A DNA stretch of 12,753 nucleotides from Euperipatoides rowelli. Taxonomy: Eukaryota; Onychophora; Udeonychophora; Euonychophora; Peripatopsidae. Within the stretch, counting starts at the first letter, position 1; each line of letters starts with the position of its first letter. The translations under genes and the position numbers were made by a program. Under the pieces are notes generated by a model. The model searched no databases and was not told the DNA's origin. It saw only the letters and a list, made by a program, of their open reading frames with translations. Positions 1 through 8,428 of this stretch are shown piece after piece. The stretch lies in NCBI GenBank assembly GCA_003024985.2, contig PXIH01S0010501.1. One strand, given 5' to 3'.

Positions 1-1666
1 TGGATGCAGTTAAAACACTTGAACGAAACAAAACTGGCAATAAAAATATTTATTTCCTGGCACTATTGTAAATAAAACAATTAAAATATTAGAATAAAAG
101 CCTCCTTCTGAGAAGGAAAGAGGCGGCTACAGCCTAGATACTGCACACCCTAGCTACAGTAAGGAAAAAATAACAATGTTAATGAAATACAGAGAACTAT
201 TCGCTGCTACTTATATTGGGAGATTAACAAAGAATGAATATTTAATTTGAATAATTAATTAGCATGTTCAAGTGGCTTTGAATATTACAAGAGATAATTA
301 AATTCAACGATTTGCTAAGTGGTTTTAACATGCAATTTACGAATGCAATGGTTTCCGGAAATGATGTGTTAAAATAATTAAACCTTGAAATACCTTAGCT
401 GTCAGCTGAAATCACCAATTAAAACATAATAAAAAAATTAAATTGAACAGGACAGTTTGTCACAATAATTATATGTACGGTCATATTTTCTTGAAAAAAT
501 CATTAGTTTTTGTATTCTTTTTTATTTCTTTATATATATGTCGGAAATTATTGCATAATAAAGTATTCCAGTGATGAAATACTGTACCTTAAGAATACCT
601 ACAAATAATAATAAAAACTTCAAGATTGAGATAGATATAATATCCAATAGATCTTGTGTATTCTAAAGATAGGTGGGAGGAAAAAGGGCATAACCTTTTT
701 TTAGGGGCCTCAGGGGTAGAGTGTTATTGACTGGGCTAGTGTGTCTGGAAAAATTGAAGGACCCTGCTCTTTGTAAAAGTCTAGTCAATCCAACTGAATA
801 AGTCCAGCTTTACCTTTTACAAAGTTGAGCAATAGGTTTATCTTGCTATAATAAATATAAGTTAAATGAAAATTATTAAATCTGAATATGTTTGACAGAA
901 ATCTAATGTTTCTATATCAAAAGATGGAATGCTGAAAAAAAGAATAAAATAAGATTGATAATAAAAAATGGTTGCAATAATATCCAGATGTTATGCTCTG
1001 GGATGAATGGGTGACAGGGGGCAACTAGACCGTGAATTCAATTTCTTGAAGACTTTTTCAATGATATCAAGACAATATCATCTACCTGGCCTAATGGTTT
1101 TGTCCTTGCGTTGAGATTGCTATGGAACTGGCTTGTAATTTCAAATTAAAATTCAAGTATACAATAAGGGAGGTGGTTGTGGTAAAGTTTGATCTCTAGA
1201 ATCTGAGTGTAAAAAATTGGTATTTTTGAAAAATATTATTATCATACAACAAAACAAAATGATAGAAGACGGAAGAACTACTGAACGAAACAAAATATGG
1301 ATTAAATATTGGTTTATTATATTTATAAAATTTAAATATTTATAATTGGTGCTTCTTTCTATCAGAAACAGACAGACATCAAATGTGAGAAAATGGCAAA
1401 CATTATTTCTGCTACTAAATATCAATTGCAAAATTACAATAAACGTTTTTCTATCAGTATAGTTTCAATAAAGTTTAAACAAAAATCTCAAAATTTGAAT
1501 GTATGAAATAAATTCTGATTTCTATAGGCATTAGGTATAGTATCCAAATATNAAAAAAATCTATTGGGATAATTAGACACACAAATATATTTGGAGTCTT
1601 TGAAAATAAAAAAAATAGTAATTGAAGCATATTTGAATATAATAATAATTATTGATTATGAAATAC
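1..1666. other. AT-rich non-coding stretch
   Basis: I see no gene here. The longest open frame, on the minus strand at 1153-1431, has 92 codons of low-complexity hydrophobic and polar residues with no recognisable motif, and I read it as chance in AT-rich DNA. Small structures are an imperfect hairpin at 100-125 (arms gcctc/gaggc and cttct/agaag) and an imperfect inverted repeat at 764-831. The short word gaacgaaacaaaa occurs at about 21-33 and again at about 1283-1295. A single N lies at 1552. The stretch could be intergenic or intronic; nothing in it decides which. Confidence 0.7.
764..831. repeat. imperfect inverted repeat
   Basis: The left arm tgctctttgtaaaag (764-778) pairs with the right arm cttttacaaagttgagca (814-831), apart from a few extra bases near the outer end of the right arm. 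A loop of about 35 bases separates them. The core pairing is CTTTTACAAA/TTTGTAAAAG. No flanking duplication is visible. It may be chance or a very small relic, and no function is claimed. Confidence 0.4.
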
Positions 1667-1741
1667 AAAATGGCGATTCTGACTCGACTTTGGAGTGCAA
1701 CTACTAAATCAAAAATGGCGATTGAGAATCGACATTGAAGT
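1667..1741 (+). repeat. two direct copies of a 30-bp motif (family also at 12196-12224)
   Basis: Copy 1 (1667-1696) and copy 2 (1712-1741) both begin aaaatggcgatt, and both contain a tcgac core followed by ttg(g/a)agt. By my alignment 25 of 30 positions agree, and the copies are offset by 45 bp. A related copy lies on the opposite strand at 12196-12224, matching copy 2 at 25 of 29 positions with all differences being A/G changes. Three copies in two orientations point to a dispersed repeat family, not a local slippage event. The boundaries of the parent element are not visible. Confidence 0.6.
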
Positions 1742-2052
1742 AGAAAGGGTAATCATAATTACTTATCATGTTAGTCTCTCTCCAGTAATACAGGTTTAGT
1801 TTTTCTCAATAGACAATTTTCAAATAACAATATGGTGTTTATTAGCAATAATGTAACAAGCAAAAATTTGGTACAATTTAATAAGTGAAGCTGAACCATT
1901 AGAAGGCAAGCAATTAAACCCATGGTTGGGTCTGTGAGACCCCTGCTCACATATTTATAGAAATTTGTTATAGATGGCACTCTTGCAGTAGCCTTATACT
2001 ACCAATAGCTTCAGCAGTTTATTCTGTAATTTAGTTCATCATGTTTTCTCTT
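1742..2052. other. AT-rich non-coding stretch
   Basis: No gene is supported here. A 69-codon minus-strand frame (1771-1980) has a leucine-rich middle that could be read as a membrane segment, but it shows no family motif and lies in ordinary AT-rich sequence. I treat it as chance. Confidence 0.6.
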
Positions 2053-2090
2053 CAATAATAACTAAATCTAGTTTGATTTAGTTATTATTG
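2053..2090. repeat. perfect 16-bp hairpin
   Basis: The sequence caataataactaaatc (2053-2068) is followed by a six-base spacer, tagttt, and then by its exact reverse complement (2075-2090). A 16-bp perfect arm is long for chance even in AT-rich DNA. A transcript from either strand would form a stem-loop. It lies about 105 bp upstream of a small ORF and of the possible recombinase relic, so it could be the end of an old mobile element. It has no U-rich tail, and nothing supports a bacterial-type terminator in this context. Confidence 0.75.
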
Positions 2091-2196
2091 CCCTTTCTAT
2101 TGTGCGCATCCCAGACCCAACCTCCATGCACTCATGAGTTGTATTTTACATTGTTAAAGTTAATAGTTAAATCATTTATTCAACTTTTATATATAA

Positions 2197-2304
2197 ATGG
2201 AAAAAATAAATAACGAAGAGCATATTAAGTTTGTGCAACAAATACTACAGGTATCAGATAATGAACATAATTTATCTGACAATTCAGATGTTGATAAACT
2301 ATAA
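2197..2304 (+). pseudogene. 35-codon acidic ORF, possibly the start of a decayed transposon gene
   Basis: An ATG after the AT-rich leader ttatatataa opens a 35-residue frame that begins MEKINNEEHIKF and ends LSDNSDVDKL before TAA. The composition is acidic and Asn/Asp-rich. Such acidic beginnings occur in several transposase families, including piggyBac-like proteins, but 35 residues without a catalytic motif cannot identify one. No continuation is visible in the other frames directly downstream. It may be the first fragment of the same decayed element as the recombinase-like stretch at 2653-3300, or a chance ORF. Confidence that it ever coded for protein is low. Confidence 0.2.
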
Positions 2305-2652
2305 CAAGATTCCTAATGATTTATATATTTACAGTGACCTATTCTTTCATTTATTATAAAAATATTATTTCTTAATTTGTAAAAAGAATTTCACATGCCT
2401 TAGAAAGAGTTGACATTTTTTTCTTTAAAAATCAAGCAGACATCTTTAACAAATTAAATGGTACTGAAGCGCTTGCCTTACATTTTGTCTCATTGACTGC
2501 AATATTTGAGAAATCTGATGAGGAAATCTCTTAATTTAGCTTGCTTGGTCTTTTAGGTTGAGCCCTTCTATATTCAATGAACACACATTAATGTATAGAT
2601 AGAAATCTGTGGGGCGCATGTCTCAAAGATTTTTACATGAAATTTGGGTTTA
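2305..2652. other. non-coding stretch between small ORF and recombinase-like relic
   Basis: No frame of useful length and no recognisable motif is present. The sequence is AT-rich with scattered stops in all frames. It might be the eroded middle of the putative element that spans 2053-3300, but nothing in the sequence shows this directly. Confidence 0.5.
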
Positions 2653-3300
2653 ATGCAAAGAGATTATATTTTGTTAAGTGATCGATTGACAAAGCTCATC
2701 CAGCACACAAATTCCACCTGGCTTTCTAGTGACTCCTACTGATCCACTACTATAGATTCTTGGGCGATTACTGTAGATTTGGTTTCCGAATCTTTTAAAA
2801 AGTATTATCTTGTGATTGCTGTAGGTTTATTTATTTTTTATTGAAACTCTATTATTAGACAGTTTTTAGGCTTTCTAAGGATTGGAGAGTTAACTGTTGA
2901 TTCAGAACTATTTTTATTTGACAGTGTTATGGGGCTTGAATTGACTTTTTTTCTTCATTAATTAATTATTTTGGACCTGGTGGAATACTAGCTTACTCTT
3001 GCATTTCTGGATTTTGATATTCCCTCAATGCTAGTATTAATGATTTGAGATTTTAATGCAGCAACACATATTTTAGTAGTGGTCCGCTATTTTTGATAAG
3101 TATCTTTTATATTTTTAATAGTTTGACTGTAGATTTTTTTATTATTACTAATTTCTTACCTAATTTATTAGTTACATGTTAAAATTTAGCTTTATTCTTA
3201 TTTAATTGGTATAAAACAGTGATTATTGATTTTTTAGCTTTATACGTTGGCGGTTAGTATAAATTTCAAACTAGGATTCATTTGTCTAGCTTTTGCTTTG
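2653..3300 (+). pseudogene. decayed tyrosine recombinase-like gene remnant
   Basis: One reading frame runs from 2653 to 2958, broken by TGA at 2740 and 2842. After the second stop it reads SIIRQFLGFLRIGELTVDS (2848-2904). The FLGFLRIGELTV part closely resembles the box I region of eukaryotic tyrosine recombinases (FFGFLRxGExTV), where the Arg of LRxGE, here at 2878-2880, is catalytic. About 70 codons on, in another frame, SGPLF appears at 3078-3092; GPLF is a typical segment of that family between boxes I and II. Later in that second frame, after TAA (3180) and TAG (3255), FQTRIHLSS (3264-3290) faintly recalls the HSFRIG box II, but its spacing is longer than usual. No box with the catalytic Tyr was found. 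The gene, if real, is dead: several stops and at least one frameshift. The family call rests on one good and one fair motif. Confidence 0.35.
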
Positions 3301-3516
3301 TTTTTTGTTTGTGGATTTAAATCTGTTTAAATTTCTATTTTAAATCTTTGATTTCTGGGATCCGATAATTAATTTTATAAGATACNCTGCAGCAGACATA
3401 TGGTTAGGGTTATAGTCTTCCATAGATCGGTGTGAAGTTCAAAGTAGAAGCATCTGGGTGGTAAAAGGTTAAACTTGAATGAAGTGTGACCATTAAATTA
3501 ATTTGGGTTTGGAGTT
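3301..3516. other. non-coding stretch
   Basis: No gene or repeat is recognised here. A single N lies at 3386. The base composition rises in G+C toward the island that follows. Confidence 0.5.
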
Positions 3517-3866
3517 GAAATAAAACTTAGCTGGATATTGAATTTAAAAAAAATGTTCAAGTAGAAAATAAAATTGTTCAAACAACACAAGTTGTACGAG
3601 ATTTCTTCTAGAATGAAAAGGGCAGAGTGGTTCGGCTTAACGCTGTCAAAGTAGGAGAGATCCTTGGTATAGGTCGGCCTCAGGAGCATCAAGCTTGCAA
3701 ACATAATGGGGCATGGATCGGGTCCACTGTAGTTGGCCTCAGCTATTCTCTGTTTCAGCTGGTTTATTTCTCATATGTTCATGGAGAAGTGTCCGCTCTG
3801 TCTTTTGAGATCGGCTGCTGCCTTGAGTTGATCTAGTGTGGGTAGTTTTTTGTGTACCCCTGACAT
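3498..3866 (-). pseudogene. unidentified coding remnant, disrupted by a stop
   Basis: On the minus strand an ATG at 3866-3864, in the context aacaccATGtc, opens a frame beginning MSGVHKKLPTLDQLK. It runs 31 codons, meets TGA at 3773-3771, and continues for 90 more codons to a stop at 3500-3498. The middle part (EINQLKQRIAEANYSGPDP) looks protein-like with mixed composition and an amphipathic, coiled-coil-like start. The last 30 or so codons are AT-driven and probably not real coding sequence. The stretch is clearly richer in G+C than its surroundings. I do not recognise the family. It could be a decayed retrocopy, an exon remnant or part of a transposable element. The opposite-strand frame at 3627-3836 overlaps it and looks like its shadow. 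Confidence 0.3.
3517..3539 (+). repeat. short direct repeat flanking the G+C-richer core (left copy)
   Basis: The left copy gaaataaaacttagctggat matches the right copy at about 3884-3910 (aaaataaaatttagctgg followed by ggctggat) with few differences. Together they bracket the minus-strand ORF remnant. The pair could be a relic of duplication around an insertion, or part of the local enrichment for CTGG words. Confidence 0.4.
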
Positions 3867-3877
3867 GGTGTTAAGTT

Positions 3878-4060
3878 TTATGGAAAAATAAAATTTAGCT
3901 GGGGCTGGATACTCTTAGCTGGGTGGCACAATTTCTCCAAGGTCACTGGTTTGACTGGAGGTGGACTGGAAAGTGTCAGGGTACTGAGTATGGAAAATTG
4001 TCAACTAGGCTGTGCCTGGTAGACTACAGCTGGGTTAGTGCTGGCTGGTATCTGGCTGGT
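3878..4060 (-). pseudogene. Pro/Ser/Gln-rich open stretch, likely the upstream part of the same remnant
   Basis: On the minus strand a second frame, different from the MSGV frame, is open from 4060 to a stop at 3880-3878 except for one TGA at 4003-4001. It reads 19 codons ending NPAVVYQAQPS, then 40 codons including SSPPPVKPVTLEKLCHPA. The Pro, Ser and Gln bias is unusual for this AT-rich window and resembles a disordered protein region. It lies directly upstream of the MSGV frame on the same strand, so one frameshift could join the two into an old gene of about 150 codons. No family is recognised. An alternative is that the composition simply reflects the CCAGC/GCTGG repeats in this DNA. Confidence 0.2.
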
Positions 4061-4120
4061 TTATATTTTCTTTATCTTATTACAGTTTAATATTTTTTGC
4101 TGGTGTTGATTCAGCTGGAA
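3884..4120. repeat. CTGG-rich segment with right copy of flanking repeat
   Basis: The word ctgg recurs many times on the plus strand, in forms such as agctggggctggat, agctgggtgg, gactggaggtggactgg, agctggg, gctggctgg, tctggctgg and cagctgg. The beginning (3884-3910) repeats the sequence at 3517-3539. The pattern is irregular, so it is a cryptically simple region and not a clean tandem array. It overlaps the Pro/Ser/Gln-rich minus-strand frame. Confidence 0.5.
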
Positions 4121-6600
4121 GTATTATGTCAAGAAGTATTTTTATGTGTTAAGTCAGTTTGAAGATCCAAGTCATAACCTTTATAGCATTAATTTTAAAA
4201 ACTCATGGTTAGGATAGAGGTCAACACATTTTGACTGTCCCATGTTTTTGTATAGAAAACTGATCCAATAGTATTTTGGTAGGTGTGAAATTGTATAATT
4301 AAAAGTTCAGTTTCCAATAAAAATGTTGACAATAGATAATTATCCATAGTCTAGGATATCAAAGAGGGTTATGGGATCCTGGTCAATTGTTAAACAAGAA
4401 ATGGTCCTATTATACTTCACCCCAAGAATCATTATGAGTCACCATATAAAATATTATGTACAAAAATTAAACAATTAAATGTCATGGAAATATTACAAAT
4501 ATAGCCATCTTAAAATACATCCCAATGTTTAAGAATTACAGCCACTTACAGATCGAAAAATGAATAGCTTAAGATAAAAAATGTTGAAATAAATAAAAAT
4601 CAGGTTTTATTATTTGTCACACTTGAATGAACACACTTACGCTGTACGGAAAATGTTCAGGCTGATAGAGGAGCCTTAGTAGGCCGATTAGAGTCAAGTA
4701 GGAAGGGGAAAAAAATCTACTCAGAGAATAAGCTGTCAGTTACTGATCCAACCTTTGTAATTCAAAGGAAGAGAAAAAAAATCTAATTTCTACTCTTTTA
4801 ACTTCTTGGTTTAGCCTGACATTTATCTTTAAGATTATGCTGAGTTTATAAATGATTTACCCTTTTATTAATTAAAAATAAATTTATTAATTTATTTTAA
4901 ATGAAATTATGGAATGGAAATAATGAATGAAACAAAAAGGAGGGGGGGGGGTACTCATTCTCTTGTGTTGACAACAATAATTTTGGAAAATAAATATATC
5001 AATATAAATGAAATAATTCAAATGAAAGAAAGGAAATGGTAAACATGGTTTTATCAATAATAATATATTTGTTGACTAAACTGGTCTGTCTGCCTATGTA
5101 CAAGATTTAAGAAATATTCTGATTTAGAAACATTTGACATTGTATGGTTATGGAATATTTTACATTATTTTAAAATGATCAAATTACAAACCACAACTTT
5201 ACTTTAAGTTGGCGTATAATAACAGCTTTATGAATTATTAATAATTGTTATAAAATTATCAAATAATAAAAATAATGAATTTTATTTGAACTGTATATTA
5301 ATTGTTTCTGATAAAAATATAGGCTATTAAAGTTTTATTAAAGTTAGTTTGCATTCCAATGTTTAACATAATTATTCCATCGAAAAAATCAAAAATATTA
5401 ATATTGCATATCAGATGTGACCAACAGTAAAACCTAAATACTTATGTTAATATACCTGTAGAAAGACTAAAGTAATATTCTGGACAAGTTTAAAAATCCT
5501 GAGTGTGGAAATTTTACTGTTTTCCTTCCTCAGACTTATCTCAAATAAAATCTATCCTATAACAACTGTTAATTTTGACTGACCAATATAGATTATTCAT
5601 CTAGGCTAGTCTTTAATTCCCAAAGGGACTAGTGGACGGAATAACTTTACATCTAATAGTGTTTTATTTGTAATTTATTTAATTACTTCCAACATAGTCT
5701 TTGGGACTAAGTTTGAATCCATAGACACAACAGATAGTCTATCAGATAAAAAAATAAAAAGAACTGAAACCGTGGGAAAAGATGAGCCTTGGAAAAAATA
5801 GTATTTAAAAGTATACTATAGGAGTTCAAATAATTCTCCAGAGAAATGAGTAAAGATAAAATAAATGATAAAGTCAGAAGATGAAATAAAGGAAAGTTAG
5901 ATAAGAATTACAATAATAATTGTAGTAGGGCACATAGGGAGTTTAATAGGAAGAAAATAGGAAGATAAGAATAGTTCTTCTGTTTAACCCTAAAAATAGA
6001 TAGATTTTTAGATTCTAATGGTAGACAATCATGTTAGGAAAATTCCATTATGAATATTATTTGTTTTAAATATTAAATACATCTTTGAGTGATAATACCA
6101 AAGATATGATATAAGGAATTTTGATTGTTGCTAATAACATAATAAAACATGAGCTCATTTGAAATAAATGGCTAAGTAATTAACTGGCTATGAGAAAAGA
6201 GAAATAAGTTGGATATTAAATATGCTAGTTGTAGTCTAGTCAGGACTTTCATGAAATAGAGTTTCTCAGGAATAAATTCAAAAGAAACCTCTATATAAAT
6301 AAAAGGAACCTTTATTGGTATAAAGGGACCTGGGTTTGAACCCAGTAATCTACAGATATTACTTTTCATGTTGTATAATTTGTTTAAAATATAGTCTGAA
6401 TCAGAATCTCTATTTAAAAACATTAATATTGAATGCAATATGAATACAATATGTTTTTAAATAATGTATATAAAGTATATAAGGATTTTGTTGATCCAAG
6501 TTAAAAGCATTCTTAAATTACACGAAAGGAAGGTTTCTAAGTAAAGCTACATTAATAAAATGAAAAGAAAAATCTTTTTCTTTCATTAACTTTAAAAGGA
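4121..6600. other. long AT-rich non-coding stretch
   Basis: No gene is supported in about 2.5 kb. Frames are short and interrupted on both strands; the 88-codon minus-strand frame at 6172-6438 has no recognisable motif. Minor structures are a G10 run (4942-4951) and palindromic words around 5611-5716 built on tagtctttgggacta. A match to an RNA polymerase III B-box lies at about 6333-6343 on the minus strand, but no tRNA surrounds it. Simple AT words dominate. It is consistent with intergenic or intronic DNA. Confidence 0.65.
4942..4951 (+). repeat. G10 homopolymer
   Basis: Ten consecutive G residues stand out in a window that is otherwise strongly AT-rich. The run is preceded by aaaaaggag. 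It is a likely site of slippage or sequencing length error. Confidence 0.9.
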
Positions 6601-6830
6601 GAAATAAAGTCTAGAAAAATAAGTGAACAATAAAAGGAGTTTCCATAATATAAACAGTTTATCGGTTAGAATCCTGCCATCTCTAGACAAAATTACAATA
6701 GCATTGAGCGTTGATCTTTTGTTAATTTTCTCAAAGACGTTTTGTCATGTAGCGCTCCTTTCCATGTCAAAGTCAGTCTATCACATACGCGACTGTAACC
6801 GATCAAACTTACATTTGTGAGGTTTATGAG
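6601..6830. other. patch of more balanced composition with short opposing frames
   Basis: Within AT-rich surroundings this patch has more G+C and several CG dinucleotides (for example tagcgctcc and acgcgactg). The plus strand has a 65-codon frame (6623-6820), and the minus strand has a roughly 43-codon stretch with one TGA that contains NAIVILSRDGRILTD. Neither is recognised. The patch could be an eroded fragment of a coding sequence or mobile element, or chance. Confidence 0.2.
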
Positions 6831-7142
6831 AATTTATTGCTTGGATCAAAAAAATCCAAAAAAATATTATTTTGATAATTAGAGCACCTAGAAAGTTGCT
6901 CTTGGTTTTGTTTTTATGTATTTTGGGATTCCCTATGACATTTTTAATAATTCGGTTTAGATTAGTATTGTAAATATCTTCTCTGACTGATTATTAAATA
7001 TTGTAAAAAAAAATATGTCTTAGCTATGACTCATAGGCACCCTATGGAGTCTAAACAAATGATCCTGTTACAGAGTAGCACTAAGAATTCCCTACTATAG
7101 CCTATGATCGGGTGTTATATAAAAAGAACACTTTAAGGACAC
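6831..7142. other. non-coding stretch with one small hairpin
   Basis: No gene is seen. A hairpin at 7028-7051 pairs gactcatagg with cctatggagtc around the loop cac, with one bulged base. The rest is AT-rich sequence leading into the left copy of the 850-bp repeat. Confidence 0.55.
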
Positions 7143-7990
7143 TTAAAAATGATTGCTGGAAATGAATATAATTATTCATAAAAATATGTTTGATTACACA
7201 ATTGGTGCTCTGTTTATTAGATCTACAGGAAAACCACTGCGAAGGGAACCCTTAAACATGAATTTATAAAACTGTCTGAAATGAAATAAAAGTAAAAATT
7301 TGATTACAATTTGGCGAACAGAACCAAGAAGAAACTTTTTCCCAAAGAGTTCACTCCAACTCTACAGTGCTGCCTAAAATAGAGATAGCTCTGACTCAAA
7401 GCTGTGGAGACATGCTAGTAGTTTCTCATTACCTGTGGCTGACCGAACTGCTAGTTCCAGCAAACCTAATTGTGACAAAAACTAATAAATTTTGAGTCTC
7501 CTTTAAGGCTTTTGAACACTCCGTCAAATAATAACACTGTAAGTCGGCTCTAAAAGCACTTTTTATTCATATTTCCATGCCTAATATGTTAAAGAGTAAA
7601 GATAAACTTTTAGCGAGGTTCCATTTTATTCTGATTAATAAAAAATGCATTTTGGTTCATATTATCATAAGTGAAGTTCTTCATTCTTTTATTCACTAAA
7701 AGTTCTGTTCCTGCAACTTATAATTCATAAAAATTTCAAAAATAAAATTTCTTTCCAAGTTGATATTTTCATCAAAGAAAGCTATCATAAGAATCTTTTA
7801 TTTCCATCAGTCAAGTAAAAGAAAGACAAAAGAAGAAAAGAAATGATTATACAATAGTTTTTCTGTCATTCATTTGGAAAGAATTAAGAAAACTAATGAT
7901 TGAAACTTTTTCTCCGACTAAAGAGTTGAAGAGCGTGGCTGACCAGTCATAACAAGAAAATCTAAACTAACAAAAGTAGATTAATTTAAA
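7143..7990 (+). repeat. 850-bp direct repeat, left copy
   Basis: This segment aligns along its whole length with 8429-9292 in the same orientation. It starts ttaaaaatgatt and ends near caaaagtagattaattta. Identity is roughly 85 % by eye in good stretches, with many transitions and small indels. Exactly shared blocks include 48 bases (7237-7284 versus 8523-8570) and 30 bases (7920-7949 versus 9223-9252). No terminal inverted repeats, long open frame or target duplication are visible. The unit may be a copy of a non-autonomous mobile element or a segmental tandem duplication that kept only part of its period. Function is unknown. Confidence 0.85.
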
Positions 7991-8318
7991 AACTAGGCAT
8001 TTACACTTTATCTAATTACGATCACGTTCAGGTGGGTTTCGGAAGACAAATAATATTCTCTATACATTGGTCGAGAAGTAAGTGGAACTTCCACCAAGTT
8101 CTATTTTGGCCCTCTAATTAAAGCCATCTGTTGTGATTATTCTTAGTGGGTAATATTTATTTTTGCTGATAGTTACAAACTTTATTTATTCTCAATTTGT
8201 GTTTAAATTTTCAACTTTATTTCTACATTAAGACAATAGTCAGATTAGCTAGTAGCCCCTAAGGCAATTTTTTATTATTATTCTTTTATTAACATTTTCC
8301 TACCAGCTTGAACTTCAA
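7991..8318. other. spacer between the two 850-bp repeat copies
   Basis: This sequence has no counterpart that I can see upstream of the left copy or downstream of the right copy. No gene is supported. Its AT-rich middle resembles the rest of the window. Confidence 0.5.
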
Positions 8319-8427
8319 TTCCCGGCCATAGTAACTGTTTTAATAAAGCGGAAGAGAGTGCATTTTCTTACTAGCCAGAGTCAGTAACCCTGAGTTGTCC
8401 TTGTGGCATAAAACACAGGTTCTTTAC
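8319..8427 (+). repeat. dispersed repeat copy (pair with 10613-10734)
   Basis: It shares with 10613-10734, in order, (c/g)ccggc followed by tagt, then gaagagagtg, then a gactcagt-like word, then a ttgt(c)..ttg word, and finally cataaa(a/t)cacaggtt. Spacings are similar but there are small indels. The repeat ends at the N at 8428, next to the right copy of the 850-bp unit. It is diverged, so boundaries are approximate. Confidence 0.5.
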
Positions 8428-8428
8428 N

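Noticed and set aside
1153-1431. 92-codon minus-strand ORF
   Set aside because: Low-complexity composition, no motif, and a length expected by chance over 12.7 kb. Its rich Ile, Leu, Phe and Asn content follows the AT bias.
2101-2304. piggyBac transposon end (ccctttctat followed by an acidic ORF)
   Set aside because: No TTAA target site flanks the ccctt word, no matching terminal repeat was found, and no DDD transposase core is visible downstream.
3771-3773. In-frame TGA in the MSGV frame as a selenocysteine codon
   Set aside because: There is no recognisable selenoprotein motif around it and another stop or frameshift lies just upstream. Decay is the simpler explanation.
3627-3836. Plus-strand 69-codon ORF beginning MVRLNAVKVGEILGIG
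   Set aside because: It lies opposite the minus-strand frame that has better-looking protein composition and start context. I treat it as the antisense shadow, though neither strand is proven to code.
3498-3866. Similarity of the minus-strand island to translation factor eIF4G
   Set aside because: A few residues in one alternative frame looked suggestive, but the match is scattered, lacks any of the conserved blocks and does not persist in a single frame.
6329-6350. tRNA or tRNA-derived SINE: minus-strand ggttcaaaccc matches the polymerase III B-box consensus
   Set aside because: The sequence is a simple palindrome (ctggg/cccag with a six-base loop, not seven). No A-box, anticodon arm or acceptor stem is found in the 80 bases around it.
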